From assembly GCA_961205875.1 (NCBI GenBank), contig OY540812.1, positions 34,357,098-34,421,097 on the forward strand: a stretch of DNA of 64,000 nt, given 5' to 3'. Under the pieces are notes generated by a model that made no database searches, had not been told where the DNA came from, and saw only the letters and a program-made list of their open reading frames with translations. The position numbers and the translations under genes were made by a program. The stretch is from Sialis fuliginosa (taxonomy: Eukaryota > Arthropoda > Insecta > Megaloptera > Sialidae). Below are positions 1 to 11,675 of this stretch, one piece after another; position 1 is the first letter of the stretch, and every line of letters begins with the position of its first letter.

Positions 1-1149
1 ATAAGGAAGTCCTCTATCGATCTGTGGGAGGCGGAACACTACAACTTAATTTCTAACCTCAAAAAAAAATTAAAACTGTGCATAAAACAGATTTTTCAGT
101 TTTTCTCAATTACTTTGCAACAAACATGAATTGTTTGATGAAAATAAGAAAAAATGAACTTCTTATGATCCTAAATAAACCTACAGGGTTTGATTTTAAA
201 ATATTCAAAATTACCGCCAAAACTTATATTTAAAAAAAAAATGTACCTACTTACGACAACAATCCGTAAATGCAAAAAACAGTTCTGAAAAACCTAAATA
301 AATAATTTTGTTTCAATATATATAGATAACCTTACAATTTGAGATAATCAAAATTGCTCTATGATGGTTTGCCCAAAGAAAACTTTACAATAAACAAAAG
401 AAAATTGAAATCGGATAACTACGACCTGAGATACAGCCAATTTGATATCACTGGTGGGAGCCATATTTGATAGCCACAATTTTGTGTCTTGTACGGATTT
501 TCATGAAACTCCTATATAAAAATCTCCCTTTTGACTTTATTTTAAATGCATTTATGTGCATGAAAAACTTGTTTTCTTATGCAGCCTTGATCGTAGGCAT
601 AAATAGAAGCTACAAGTGCAATTTGGTAAAAGAATATTGATTCCTGATTTTTTTACTTTGTTTTTAATTTAATTAATTTAATTTTTTTAAATATTTCGTG
701 ACTCATCCTTAATATTGACTAATATCATTAGTAAAGTTTTTCATATTTGGCTATATTATGGTTGATCTCAGTTCTTTGAAGCTTTAGGAAGAATAATGTG
801 CGATGATATGCCCCAGTTAAATTTTATCTAACCGATCTCAATTGATTCGTTTGAGTAATAGCTATAAATATCAAACATAATATAACCCCGTCGTTGATTT
901 AGTTTTTGAAACAAATCGAAAACGGGGAAAAAAACGCGATGTTCACCCTTTTACCTCATTTTTATGGATGAAGTCCCACTCATCACGCGGGCGCGTTATT
1001 TTTTTCGTGTTCAGCGGCTCAAAATCTTTAAGAATCAACCATAAAATTGCTGTTCTGGAAAATTTCCCATTTTGACCATTTTATCTGCTTCATTGGCTGG
1101 ACTATTACATATACTATTTAATATAAATTTTTATTATATTTTTACGGGA
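1..1149. other. Upstream AT-rich DNA with repeat fragments
   Basis: No gene seen. Positions about 380-545 resemble the arm of the long hairpin at 39694-40785 (shared stretch around AAACAAAAGAAAATTGAAAT followed by a 'gagatacagcca' tract). A short G+C-richer patch at 900-1015 has no recognisable origin. The rest is low-complexity AT-rich DNA. Confidence 0.4.
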
Positions 1150-3212
1150 TTTCCCTATGCATTTAAATTTTTTCTTGTTACATTAATATATTTTAGAATT
1201 TTTATTTTTTAGGGGATTTAAGTTTGTTAATTTATAAAACTGAATTTCTTTATTATTATTTCTTATTTGATATGAAATATAAATATAATACATATATTAT
1301 TATGATAATCATTTTATCATAAGATTAAAATAATGTTTTATTTGTAAATATTACTTTTTACGTTTTTTTGAACCTTTGGAACCAATCCCCAGTTTTTAAT
1401 GTATAACATATCTTTTTTACATGATTTTTTACACGGTAATAGGCTGTACGTATTTACCGTGCAAAAACAGAATTAGGTGCACGTACCCGTCAAAATGAAT
1501 AATCTGACTTTTACTCTCGAAAAGTGCTTCTTTTCGAGAGGAAAAGTGTATCGCAGTTCTTGTAGAGGGTTTCGTATTAAATACGGAAAACATAAAGTTA
1601 AAAGTTAAACCACACTAAAAAGTAAATATCTCTCATTATTGAAACCATAGGTGTCCAACCTTTTGAACCTTCTGGGCCGCATAGCATAAACCCAATTTAT
1701 TAAGGGCCGCAGGCTAAAATATGGAAAAATAAAAACTGAAGACCTTTTTCGGGTTCCAAAGAAACTCTATTAATCTCACTTTGTCGTCCATCCATCCTTT
1801 TCACTCAAAGCCAAATAGCTCGAAAACTATATAAGCTAGAAACTTGAAATTTTGACTGAACTTGTAAAATGACACCCTCTAGTTAAATATGTACAAATTT
1901 ATTGAATAAATAATTTTTCAGGGGGGGGGGCAATAAGGAGCTAAAGCTAGTTAAAAAAATATTTTTTTATACCAAGGCATGTGGCACGTTAAAATGTATA
2001 ACCAAACAAGCGGAATTTGACCCTTATTCTATTTTTTTTCTAAATCAAAAATGGTGCCTGTAGGGGGCTTTAAAGTAAATCCAAAAAAACAAAAAAATTG
2101 TATACCAAGACGTGTGGCATGTCAAAATGTACATCTCACTTAGTAGAATTTGACCATATTTTTATTTTTTTTAACTCAAAAATGGCGCCGGTAGGGGGCT
2201 AAATGCAGTATTTTATTTTGTCCCCCCTCCTCTAACTCTGTAACTACCGGCTCAAAAAATCTGAAAAAAATTTGGTAACGAAGTATTGCTGGGACTACCA
2301 ACTACAAATGATAAAGTCAACAATTTAATTTTAAATTTTAGAATAATAGGGAGGGGTTTAATGGAATTTAAAATTTTTATTTTCATATCTAGGCATGTGG
2401 TATGTCAAAATGTACAGCTCAATTAGTAGAATATGACCATATTTTTATTTTTTTTCTAACTCAAAAATGGCGTCTGTAGGGGGCTAAAAGCAGTGTTTTA
2501 TTCTGCCCCCCCCCCCCTCTATCTCTGTAACTACTGGCTCAAAAAATCTGAAAAAAATTTGGTAACGAGGCTTTGGTGGGACTACCAACGACAAATACTA
2601 AAATCAACAATATAATTTTAAATTTTGGAATTATAGGGAGGGGCGTCATAGAATTTTTTATTTTGATATCTAGGCATATGGTATGTCAAAGTATAGATCT
2701 CAATTAGTAGAACTTGACACTTTTATATATTTTTTTCTAACTTAAAAATGCACCTGTAAGTGGTTCCAAACATTCCACGTAGTACGTACTTCGGAACCCT
2801 TATGGCATACACTCGTGTATGTCTTGCCCGAATTATTTATTTTAGTCGCGCCAATTTCAATTCAGGTTTATTATTATAAAATTAATATTTCTTTTCAATT
2901 ATCTGATAAGGGCTGCACCAAAGATACTCGCGGGCCGCGAGTTATTAAGCTTGATTTAAACGACGTCATTTTATTTTTGGGCAATAAATACGCATTAAAA
3001 TAATTTTGTGTGTTTTTTTTTTTACAGAACTATCGATAATTTTAGCATATTTTTCATCAATAAAATAAATTGATGCACAAACATTTTATTAAATTTTATT
3101 TATAGCCATTAAAAACTACAGACTTTCTTCTTTTCAACACTATTTTTGTTTTTTTCAATAACAGCATCCGTTTGAAAATGACAGTTGATTAGTTTCATTA
3201 ACTTCCCGTGGG
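1150..3212 (-). repeat. Element X, left copy (inverted), split by an insertion
   Basis: Positions 1150-1640 and 2938-3212 are together the reverse complement of 4757-5480 (right copy). The outer terminus reads CTTCCCGTGGG at 3202-3212, matching CCCACGGGAAG at 4757. Its other end, which in the right copy is a ~105-bp terminal inverted repeat, is missing. Between the two halves sits about 1.3 kb of other repeat DNA (1641-2937). Confidence 0.8.
1641..2937. mobile_element. Insertion into element X with degenerate tandem units
   Basis: The insert begins near CCATAGGTGTCCAACCTTTT, an end also seen inverted at 19415-19435 (family N), and finishes with a G+C-rich CGCGGGCCGCGAG. The flanks TTATTGAA and TTATTAAG are a possible imperfect 8-bp TSD. 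Inside are four diverged tandem units of roughly 130-285 bp that start near 1971, 2104, 2389 and 2670. Each opens with a 'ggcatgtggcatgtcaaaatgta' type motif and most contain AAAAATGGCGCC and TAGGGGGCT. Poly-G (1921-1930) and poly-C (about 2507-2518) tracts are present. Confidence 0.55.
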
Positions 3213-3479
3213 AAACTCTGGATTTTGACTCACGGTCAAGATTTGAAAATTGGTCACGCTGACGTCGAGTAACGACCCACTCCCCGGATCAAACTGTAGC
3301 GTGGGCCGGTCCTGCATACAAAATATAAATTGTCGTAAAAAGAGATCAAAATATAAATTTATATTTAGCAAACATCCGCTATTCTTCGCACGCTTTATGT
3401 TGTTGAATTATTACAAACTTTTCATGATCCTTTACTATAACAGATATCAACTTTGTATGTTCATCTTTGTTCAGCAAAC

Positions 3480-3721
3480 GTTGTACGTATCTGTTGATTC
3501 ACTGTGAGTAGAGTGAAACAATTGACGAGAGAGAAGGTGATACGGGTGAACGTGATATGCGGGTGTATCCGTCTTTACCTGACAGCACCGCTCGCGTCTC
3601 GCTAACACGTAATCCGTTCTCGTGGCACTGACAACTTGCAGCGTGGCATGTTTGGTAAGTTTTGTAGAATGAATTTCATATGTTAACTGTACGCCAAATA
3701 GTGAGGAGCGCACGCATCGAC
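3480..3721 (+). promoter_or_regulatory. Probable promoter and 5' UTR of Fkbp14-like gene
   Basis: This stretch directly before the start codon is visibly richer in G+C than the AT-rich DNA on both sides and is not part of any repeat I could match in the window. It must hold the 5' UTR, and probably the core promoter. I see no convincing TATA box, so the transcription start is not placed. Two upstream ATGs lie in it: one at 3670 opens a reading frame that stops within a few codons, and one at 3680 is in frame with the protein and would add 14 residues. GGTAAG at about 3653-3658 could act as a splice donor if the 5' UTR is itself spliced. Confidence 0.4.
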
Positions 3722-3939
3722 ATGGCTCAAAGACATACGTGTTCGGTACTACTTTGCCTCGTTGTTTCATTAATATTAGCGTTAGCAGATAGTAAAAACA
3801 ATTTAGCCGGAGATGTAAAAGAATTAAAAGTTGATGTTGTCAGCGTACCAGAAGGTTGCGGCGCCAAATCAAAAAATGGTGACACATTGACAATGCATTA
3901 CACCGGCACGTTGCTCGATGGAACAAAGTTCGACTCAAG
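3722..3939 (+). CDS. Fkbp14: ER FKBP-type prolyl isomerase, exon 1 (coding part)
   Basis: First coding exon of a secreted-pathway FKBP that catalyses cis-trans isomerisation of proline peptide bonds during folding in the ER. I chose the ATG at 3722 because it has G at -3 and G at +4 and puts a signal peptide at the very N terminus: basic start, hydrophobic core at residues 9-21, likely cleavage after A-L-A (residue 22). The in-frame ATG at 3680 has weak context and would bury the signal. Residues 35-72 begin the FKBP fold, with HYTG (Tyr60) and KFDS (Phe70, Asp71) at the positions of Tyr26, Phe36 and Asp37 in FKBP12. Cys46 probably pairs with Cys101 of exon 2, as in other ER FKBPs (inference). 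The exon ends in phase 2 at CTCAAG|GTTTGT. The codon split by the intron becomes Ser, giving [11 protein letters not shown] across the junction, the usual family sequence at this place. Codons are intact, with no sign of decay. Confidence 0.9.
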
Positions 3940-4670
3940 GTTTGTGATATTTTTTTATTAGCACACATTATTCAATCATTTTATAATTACATTGGAATTC
4001 AGAATTTTGCTCTTGTTTTCTTAAGAAATATTGAGTGACGATAATAGGTATATAATTTGAAATAAATTAATATTAATCAAATGCACCGAGATAAATTATT
4101 CGTAGATTATTTTGTATCAGAAAACAGCCGTTTGTTGTTGCATATATCAAAAAAGTAAATTTAAAAAAATGAATTAGTAGAAACCTAAAAATCATGTAAA
4201 TTTGTACGTTTAAAAATTTTTGTTTTCCAATTCAATTTAAAACAATTTAAAAAATGTATTCTTCAAATACTTAACAATTTACATTTATTTGCATCACGTA
4301 TTCATTATCTTCTAAAAATGTATTAAACGTATTTTTACAAATAAAACATATGTCCGTATTTTCTTATCAAAAATATATGAAACTATTTTTTTGTCGTTTT
4401 TGGCTTCGATAAAAACATATACAGCCAGATAAAAATTAGGTATCTACATATATAAATATTTATACATGTTTGTATGTATAATATGTATATATCATATTAT
4501 TTTTACGTGTTTCGTAATTCGTTCGCCGATTAAAATTATTTCGAACACTTTCCCTTTACACTGACATTGAAACACATAAATAAAAACCAGTTTTATTACT
4601 GAAAACAAATGTTAGAAAGCAGTTGATATTTACTGTTCATTATGTACTCGTATATGTACATACTTGTATA

Positions 4671-5695
4671 CAGAGGGCGCGAGCCAAAAATTTTTCGGGT
4701 CACGGCATGAGCGTGAACGATTTTGAAATCTTGGGTTGTAAACGTATACAAGTTGACCCACGGGAAGATGTTGAAACTAATCAGCTGTAATTTTCAAACG
4801 GATGCTGTTATTGAAAAAACAAAAATAGCGTTGAAGAAAAGAAAGTCTGCAGTTTTTAATGAGTATAAATAAAATTTAATAAAATGTGCATAAATTTATT
4901 TTATTCATATGCTAAAATTAACGATAATTCTGTTAAAAATAATACAAAAATTAATTAAATGTGGATTTATTGCCCAAAAATAGAGTGACGTTTAAATAAA
5001 TAATGAGTTATTTACTTTTTAGTGTGGTTTCACTCTTAACTTTGTTTTCCGTATTTAATACGAAATCCTCTACAAAAACTGCGATACACTTTTCCTCTCG
5101 AAAAGAAGCACTTTTCGAGAGTAAAAGTCAGATTATTCATTTTGACGGGTACGTGCACCTAATTCTGTTTTTGCACGGTAAATACGTACAGCCTATTACC
5201 GTGTAAAAAATCATGTAAAAAAGATATGATATACATTAAAAACTGGGGATTGGTTCCAAAGGTTCAAAAAAACGTAAAAAGTAATATTTACAAATAAAAC
5301 ATTATTTTAATCTGATGATTTCATCATAATATATGTATTATATTTATATTTCATATCAAATAAAAAATAATAGTAAAGAAATTCAGTTTTATAAATTAAC
5401 AAACTTAAATCCCCTTAAAATAAAAATACAAAAAAATTCTAAAATATATTAATGTAACAAGAAAAATTTTAATGCATGCGCACATACTTGCTTCTACAAT
5501 AACCTGAATAAAATTACAGACTCCTCTTTTCAGCGCTATTTTTGTTTTTTCAATAACTACATCCATTTGAAAATGACAGCTGATTAGTTTCAACACCTTC
5601 CCAGGAGACATTCTGTATAAGTCAATAAATAAAATCATCGCGTGTGACTGCGTGAGTGAATTTTTATCGGGCGTGAGTTATATTTCGAAAATAAA
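4671..5695. mobile_element. hAT-like U element interrupted by element X
   Basis: Positions 4671-4740 (GAGGGCGCGAG, then GGGTCACGG and GAGCGTGAACGATTTT) and 5633-5695 (GCGTGTGACTGCGTGAGTGA, then CGGGCGTGAG) match the two parts of the intact U element at 51618-52061. The 0.85-kb element X lies between them. The left arm at about 3225-3320 has the same U-like sequence in reverse next to its X copy, so the X-in-U composite occurs on both sides of exon 1. Confidence 0.55.
4757..5607 (+). mobile_element. Element X, right copy (MITE with ~105-bp TIRs)
   Basis: An 851-bp non-autonomous element. Its left end (CCCACGGGAAGATGTTGAAA) and right end (rc CTCCTGGGAAGGTGTTGAAA) are inverted repeats over about 105 bp, reaching inward to AAAAATAGCG. 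There is no coding capacity of note. Superfamily unknown: no clear target duplication because it lies within another repeat. Confidence 0.7.
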
Positions 5696-5699
5696 AAAG

Positions 5700-6310
5700 A
5701 TTAATAAGTTGTTTGTAGAAGTCAACGTGAAAATATTTCGTAAACAAATCATATAAAATATAAACTACAAATGACAATGTAAGAAATAAGATTTAATTAA
5801 TGTCGCTATTACACTATCGAAGAATATAATTAGAATAAAATTACCCCTCCCCCCTCAAAAAAAATTTAAATAGCACCCCCTAAAAAAAGTTTATTTACTC
5901 CCTCCCCCTCTTCGTCCTGCATTGCCTTCTCAAAAAATGGTCACCCTATTAGAAAACCAAAACTCTTAATAACGATTAATTATGTTTTATATTTATAAGA
6001 ATTGGACTAAATGACAATTTGCATATTGAAACTCTTTGATGTGCGCTCAAAAACCGACTTATGACGGATTGATATTTGTGTATTGGCCATGTTCAGCAAT
6101 ACATAGCAAACTAAGCGAATATGACCATCTACACATTAGCTTACAATTACTACAACAAAATTCTGTTTCCCGTTTGCAATACATATTATACCGTCGTATT
6201 TTATGAATAAAAAAAATTGTTTTTGTTTAAAATATTTTCTATTGTACAATTTTTACGATAATACTAAAATGCACAGATTTTGTTTTATTTTCATGAACTT
6301 TTTACTCTGA
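5700..6310. other. Intron DNA, unassigned
   Basis: AT-rich. A patch of C-rich runs at 5845-5935 looks like the remains of a MITE end, but no partner end was found. Confidence 0.3.
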
Positions 6311-6622
6311 TGTCCGATATTATAAAGGAGTTAACAAATTTGCAAGCTTGCAAGCACTTTCAAATGGGGTATTATTTCTGTGATAGTATAGCTATGGATT
6401 AGTTATGGAATTTATAGCAGTGATACTTCAACTTATTATAACACGCAGTTGCTACTCTGACCGTACAAAATAATTTTCATAATATCACCACTGTTTTAAT
6501 ACCATTGGTGTTTATTTACCATGCGTGTGCAAATCTTGTCAAACACTTCATGAAACTTCAAGAGAACTGTCAGATAGGTTTGAAACCTCATTTGAAAGTG
6601 CTTGCTAGCTAACAAATTTTTT
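6311..6622 (+). mobile_element. R-family MITE, copy 1
   Basis: Begins TGTCCGATATTATAAAGGAG and shows subterminal GCTTGCAAGC and GCTTGCTAGCTAAC motifs. It is one of three copies (also 40911-41269 inverted and 53851-54212). The right tip TTTATAATACCGGACA is missing here, so this copy is truncated. Confidence 0.7.
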
Positions 6623-6784
6623 CAATTTTAGAGAAAAATTGTAAGCTAAGCTCTTATTTTTGAGACGAATTTTTCAGATTTTTTTGTGGAGCCTATTTTG
6701 AAAAAAAATGAAATAATAAAAAAAGTTGAAATATAATAAAAAAATGTTTTCGATAAAAGTTGTTTATTTTAATTCATAGAATGA

Positions 6785-7375
6785 TGCTACAAATGCCAAG
6801 TAAATGCAAAACCGAAAAATGATTTAATTTTTATACAATTTTACTAAAAAATATTAGTTCAAAATTTTTCTTAAAACACACCTGATTATTTTTTCGAATA
6901 TTTTTAATTGTTTGACAATTTCAATCTAAATTTAAATTTTTCTGTTATGAAAACGTCAAAATGACATTTAATACGTCAAAGTAAATACTAATTTTAAAAA
7001 AATAACGGGTTTTTAAAGTAAATTGAGATACATATTTGTAAGGTTATATTTTACAACAAACTTTGTGGTGACCTATATTATAAAAAATTGAATGCTCCAC
7101 ACAAAAAAGATTTTATAAAATTTTTACGTAACATGTCTTTCTTGAGATATCTTCAAAAAATAAATATTTTGGGGTGTCAACCCTCCCCTTTACATACGAT
7201 TTTAATAATTTTGAAATGGGACCGTCGTCAAGCCAGACCCAACCATTCAACCAAGTTTTTCATTAATATCGGTTCATGAGTTATGCGTGTGACAACGAAA
7301 AGATCAAGTTAAAATTTTAAAATCAATTTTTTTTTCTCATTTTAAAATGATCACAATGCTTCTTGTATCTTCGAT
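6785..7375 (+). repeat. S-family dispersed repeat, copy 1
   Basis: Matches 16937-17620 (same strand) and 59925-60510 (opposite strand) over about 0.6 kb. Marks are GCCAAGTAAATGCA at one end, CGTAACATGT, TTCTTGAGATATCTT and TATGCGTGTGACAA in the middle, and a 'cgatatggcggggaag' end. Other copies carry a GACAGACAGACA tract. No coding frame is seen, and the class is unknown. Confidence 0.65.
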
Positions 7376-7409
7376 ATGGCGGGGAAGAAAAAACCATTAA
7401 CATTTTTTC

Positions 7410-7763
7410 TAGAGGTGTACCAGAATTCCGGCCGGAACTCACGATGTATGTTTAAAATGAATATTTTAATGTCACCACTATTATATTATTATTATTTTTA
7501 TATTATATTATTATTGACACTATAGATGTAATTACATTCGATCGAAAAGAACGTGTGCTATACAAATAATAATTTGTACGAAGTTGTAAAAATTGCAGAA
7601 TATGTAGAAAACACAATTTTTATAATTTAATGTATTTTCTTAAAGAAATGCCATATATAATAATGTTATATTAATTTAAGATAATAATCTATGTATTTAT
7701 ATTTAAAACAGAATAGTAGTGACGTTTGACGTGAATTCCGGCCGGAATTCCGGTACATCTTTA
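7410..7763 (+). mobile_element. hAT-like MITE, family A, intact
   Basis: 354 bp bounded by a perfect 8-bp duplication ATTTTTTC (7402-7409 and 7764-7771). The TIR is TAGAGGTGTACC at the left and TAAAGATGTACC (rc) at the right. A strongly palindromic subterminal GAATTCCGGCCGGAA lies next to each TIR. No ORF. A second, left-truncated copy is at 11676-12013. Confidence 0.88.
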
Positions 7764-8237
7764 ATTTTTTCTATTTATTGGTAAGTAAATGAAATAGTAC
7801 TTTCCAAACACAAATTGATCTATTCTAGTAAAGAAAGACACGAACGTGAACGATGAAATGCATCTTCATGTATAAATACGATTAATCAGTGCCGGTATAA
7901 TTACCTTCAGCCACCTCTATTAAATATTACTCCAATCTATACGTGGTGAGCTATAAATCCGATGTGAAACAATGCACTAACGGTACAACAACAACAGCTA
8001 TTGTTACCTGTTGCTAACTTCAGTTACATAACGTATTGTGTTGTTTTCCTATTATTAACTTTACGAGCAGCGCAAGGGGATGGGATTTTTGAAAATTAAA
8101 CTCCCGATGCGTAATAACCAATTATTATTTATGCGATTCAATAGACCAACAAGACTTGTTGTCATTGGTGGTTCGTTATAACAAAATAAACTTACCTTGC
8201 ATTATAACAGTTTCAAAAACATTATATTATATGAGCC
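7764..8237. other. Intron DNA, unassigned
   Basis: No gene or repeat end recognised. AT-rich with a few less biased stretches. Confidence 0.3.
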
Positions 8238-8463
8238 GTTGATTTTGAAAGTGGCCTAACTCCATTTATGTTTAAACTGAGATATTAAAGAGTTTGCGTT
8301 TCAATAAAATTAAAAATATACGTTTAAGATATCAATGTGCCACATTGATTATGTGTTTCTAAGGGAGTTAAATTTATAATTACTATTAAAATAACTCCAA
8401 TTATTAAATTAATAATATGTGTTTTTTTACCACAAATGGAGTTAGGCCACTTTCAAAATCAAC
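8238..8463. mobile_element. Short MITE, 30-bp TIRs
   Basis: 226 bp. GTTGATTTTGAAAGTGGCCT starts a 30-bp sequence that is repeated in perfect inverse at 8434-8463. No target duplication is evident. A related fragment (CAACTCCATTTG) lies just outside at 8494-8505. Confidence 0.75.
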
Positions 8464-9379
8464 AATTACGTTTGTTATTAATTTAAAAGAACTCAACTCC
8501 ATTTGTAGTTAGTTAAAATGCTTCAAATGAAAAAAAATAAACACTCATTTTAATTTATATTATTTCTTTATAACTATTAAAAAAATTATATAATTCAGGA
8601 AATCTAAGTATGTATACAGGTGATTTTTAAGTCTTGAGATTGTTTAATATCTGGAAAACTATGGATTTTTAGGGAAAATATTTGGTATACAAGTTTCAGG
8701 ATTTAGAGGGGCAAAATCAATAGAGTTAACAATTTCGACCTTGAGTGGAGGTTTGAAGGTCATTTTGGGGTCAACAATTTTTTTTCAAAGGAAATCTATT
8801 TATTTTTTTGAAGATTCGTATTTTGCAGAAAAAAATAAATAACTTTTGTCTGAAAAGTTTTATAAAAAATTTCAATTTTAACATATTTTTTTAAATTTTG
8901 TAACATTAAAAAAAATTTTTTGCTTTATAAATTTATGAAATTATAAAAAAATTATTTTTTTAATCTGCATTTTTCCTCAAACATTTAAGATAATAATTTC
9001 AAAATTTTTGATCATAAGGACAGATTAGGTTCGTAATATATACCAAAATAATTTTGAAATATTATTTTTGATTTTATGATAATTTTTATAACCTTTTCTT
9101 TACCCGATTTTTAATCGAGTTTTTAAAAATCGAAAATATTTTATAGATAATGTTGCTGGCATACCCTTAGTGGCAGGTTAGGGGAGGGGGCGCTAAATGT
9201 TTGAAAAAATGCATTACATATTGCAATTTTAAAGCTGTTTTTCATGTAAAAAAGCAAATAAACGTATAATTTTGACATTTTTTTTTCAAGATTTTGATTA
9301 AAAAATACGAAAATATCATTTTGAGTAAGAAAAGTAATAAATAAATAGTGAAGTGACAAAAAGTAATATTATGTAGCCA
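8464..9379. other. Intron DNA, low-complexity, repeat-like
   Basis: AT-rich with phrases such as 'gaccttgagtggagg' that recall the fold-back element at 26519-28127. No boundaries could be set. Confidence 0.3.
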
Positions 9380-10027
9380 TGTTATTCGGAAATGTCAAAC
9401 TTTCAGGAGTTGTAGAGGACATCAAAACAATCTCTTTTTATCTATAAACCCCGCACAAAAGCAGTGAATTTTGGCTTTTGGTTAAAATTTTTTGTGGAAA
9501 TGATAGGTCAAGAGTTGTGTTGTTCAAAAGTTTTACGAAAAATCTATTATTTTCGCTCCAGGAGAGATTAAAAGTTCTTAGAATTAACCAAACAATATAA
9601 AGAAATTATTTTTAGATTTTTTTATAATATTTGTTAATTTTATAAAAACGTGTCCAACCAAAAAACTAGAAACTATCACCAAATTAAAAAAAAAATTGAC
9701 AAATTCGAGGCACTTTTATTCTTTGCAAAATTTTCTAGAAATTGACACTTTAAGTTAAGTCATAAAAATAAAAATAAATATAAACGAGCAGAAATTATGG
9801 GTTTTCGTAGGTTGCGCCCTTTACTACTTTAAATCAACACACTTTGAACTATCATTTTCACAAAAAAATTCAACCAAAAGATAAAATTCGTTACTTTTTT
9901 GCGGGTCATTTGTTCTACTGCTAAAACGGCTCATTTGCGGACATAAGTTTATAGACAAAAAGTGATTGTTTTGATGTCCTCTACAACTCCTGAAAGTTTG
10001 TCAATATGTTACGGGACACCCTGTATA
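9380..10027. mobile_element. Long hairpin element with ACAGGGTGTCCCG tip
   Basis: The left arm (about 9380-9560) and right arm (about 9800-10027) are inverted copies. Both contain AACTTTCAGGAGTTGTAGAG and GACATCAAAACAATC. The right tip is CGGGACACCCTGTATAT, while the left tip is degenerate. No coding frame. Confidence 0.7.
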
Positions 10028-10440
10028 TGTATGTACGTTGTACTTTATATTTCTGAAAGAAAATTGAATATAGATTCATTTTGAATAACTATACTTATTT
10101 ATTTGAAAACACAAACAAAGACTGCCTTGTGTGTGTAATGTAGCGATAAATTGTCTATAAATCTAGTAAAAACTATTGATTTTTGACCACTTGATGTTTA
10201 GATAGTTACGCAAGCAGAGTAGCAGGACAGTATACAGAATGAGTCAATAGTTCTATCGAACCATGATAAGTTTAAAAATTAAATAGATTTTGCCAAATTA
10301 AGAACACGTAGATTTACATCCATTCAAATTAGAAGGGTTAAAATCATATGTCTAATTTATACATCAGACTTTCAAATTCTCGTAAAACTACTATAGCTAA
10401 ATAAGGTACTAGCACCAGATTTGGTTCGTATCCCAATGTT

Positions 10441-10973
10441 TTTTTTTTTATTAGATTGTGATTGATGAGAAGAGTTTAATACCTCTAACACTGCAGCCTT
10501 TGGCTTATTGTATTCTTCATCAATTCACTCATTCAGTAAAAAGGTTTACCGTTCTTATCAGGTTTAGTAGCCTTTTCACCAAGTTTTCTCTTATTAGAGC
10601 TTCTCGGTAGTTGGCTCCTGCTAGGAGTGCATTTCTCCATTGAGCAAGAGCTTCACATTCGAATATTATATGGGAGGCTGTTTCGTCCTCTTCATTACAC
10701 AGTCTGCAGATGGGTTCTTCATCATAGATTCCCATTGTTTGCATGTGTTTCCGTAGGTTACAGTGACCGGTTATCATTCCTGTCACTAGCCTAATTTGTT
10801 GTCTACTTAGTTGTAGTATTTCATCCGTTAGTTTTCTGGATGGTTCATTTAGCATAGTTTTGCTATGTCTTTGACCTTCCACATTATTCCAGTGGTTTTG
10901 ATGTTGTCTTTTTATCCAATCAGCTAGCCAGCTGCGAATAGTGTTTTTGGTAATTCCAAATACTAGTTCAGGG
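10441..10973 (-). mobile_element. 5'-truncated non-LTR retrotransposon (LINE)
   Basis: Inserted on the minus strand in an O-family MITE with a perfect 8-bp duplication CCAATGTT (10433-10440 and 10974-10981). The 3' end has a short poly(A), read as T's from 10439. The stop codon TAA is at 10529-10531, followed by a ~80-bp 3' UTR. The 5' end falls inside ORF2, as is typical of incomplete target-primed reverse transcription. Confidence 0.88.
10529..10973 (-). pseudogene. LINE ORF2 C-terminal fragment: after RNase H, with CCHC knuckle
   Basis: An open frame runs from the truncation point (GPELVFGITKNTIRSW) to the stop with no internal break, about 147 codons. It reads as the segment after RNase H in ORF2 of I/R1/LOA-type elements: W-L-A-D-W and G-Q-R blocks, a GxxTGHCNLRKHMxxMG block, then C-R-L-C-x8-H-x4-C followed by EALAQWR. 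The zinc-knuckle cysteines and histidine are all intact, so the insertion is fairly young or the fragment is short enough to have escaped damage. Reverse transcriptase, endonuclease and most of RNase H are absent, so it cannot move by itself. The clade is not settled: I, LOA and R1 share this tail. Confidence 0.85.
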
Positions 10974-11675
10974 CCAATGTTGCATTTTTGTTTAATTAAA
11001 TGTACTAAATTAGAAATATTTTGTTGATATTTTGATTACTGCCATTACTGCACCATAATCTATTGACATTTAACTGTAAAACAGCTTAATTTGATGACAA
11101 TCGACCAATGGGTGTTAAAATGGTGCACATTTAAACTAATTATTAGTGTAATCCATATATTAATGTTTATACATATTATCATAGCATCTGCTTTACATTA
11201 TTTCAAAATTTATAATTCTTTATTTTATAACTTTTGTGTCGAAGTACTTAACATTAGCAAGTAGTGTACTGAGTGCTTATCACTGGTTTTACTTTATCAA
11301 TTACTGGAGAAAAACATAAACAAAATAATGGCTATAATTTAAAAAAAAACCGTATTTGTGGAATTTGGTAATTAAATTGATTTAATAAAGATACTTGTTT
11401 TATTAGTAACATGAGTTCACGAGAATTACAAAAATGAAGCCCATCAATCCCAAAAAACTGTATATCTTTCTCTTAAAGGGGCCAGGACTGGCGCCAGTAG
11501 CTTAGCTACATTTGTCATCCAATAAAAATCCAGAAGCAGCATTGAAAAATTTACAGAATCATTTAAATAAAGTACAGATATAGAGAATTAATACATTTAC
11601 AATGAAAGGAAAGAATTGTCCACCAGTTACATTGAATTAGAAGTGTACCCACAGAATAAACTCCACGTTAAAAAA

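Larger units (their letters stand above)
10407..11499 (+). mobile_element. O-family MITE, copy 1, split by a LINE
   Basis: The ends TACTAGCACCAG and CTGGCGCCAGTA are inverted repeats. The body matches 50528-50980 and 54754-55233. It is about 0.55 kb once the 533-bp LINE insertion (10441-10973) and the extra TSD are removed. The other two copies show the uninterrupted sequence at the insertion point. Confidence 0.75.
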
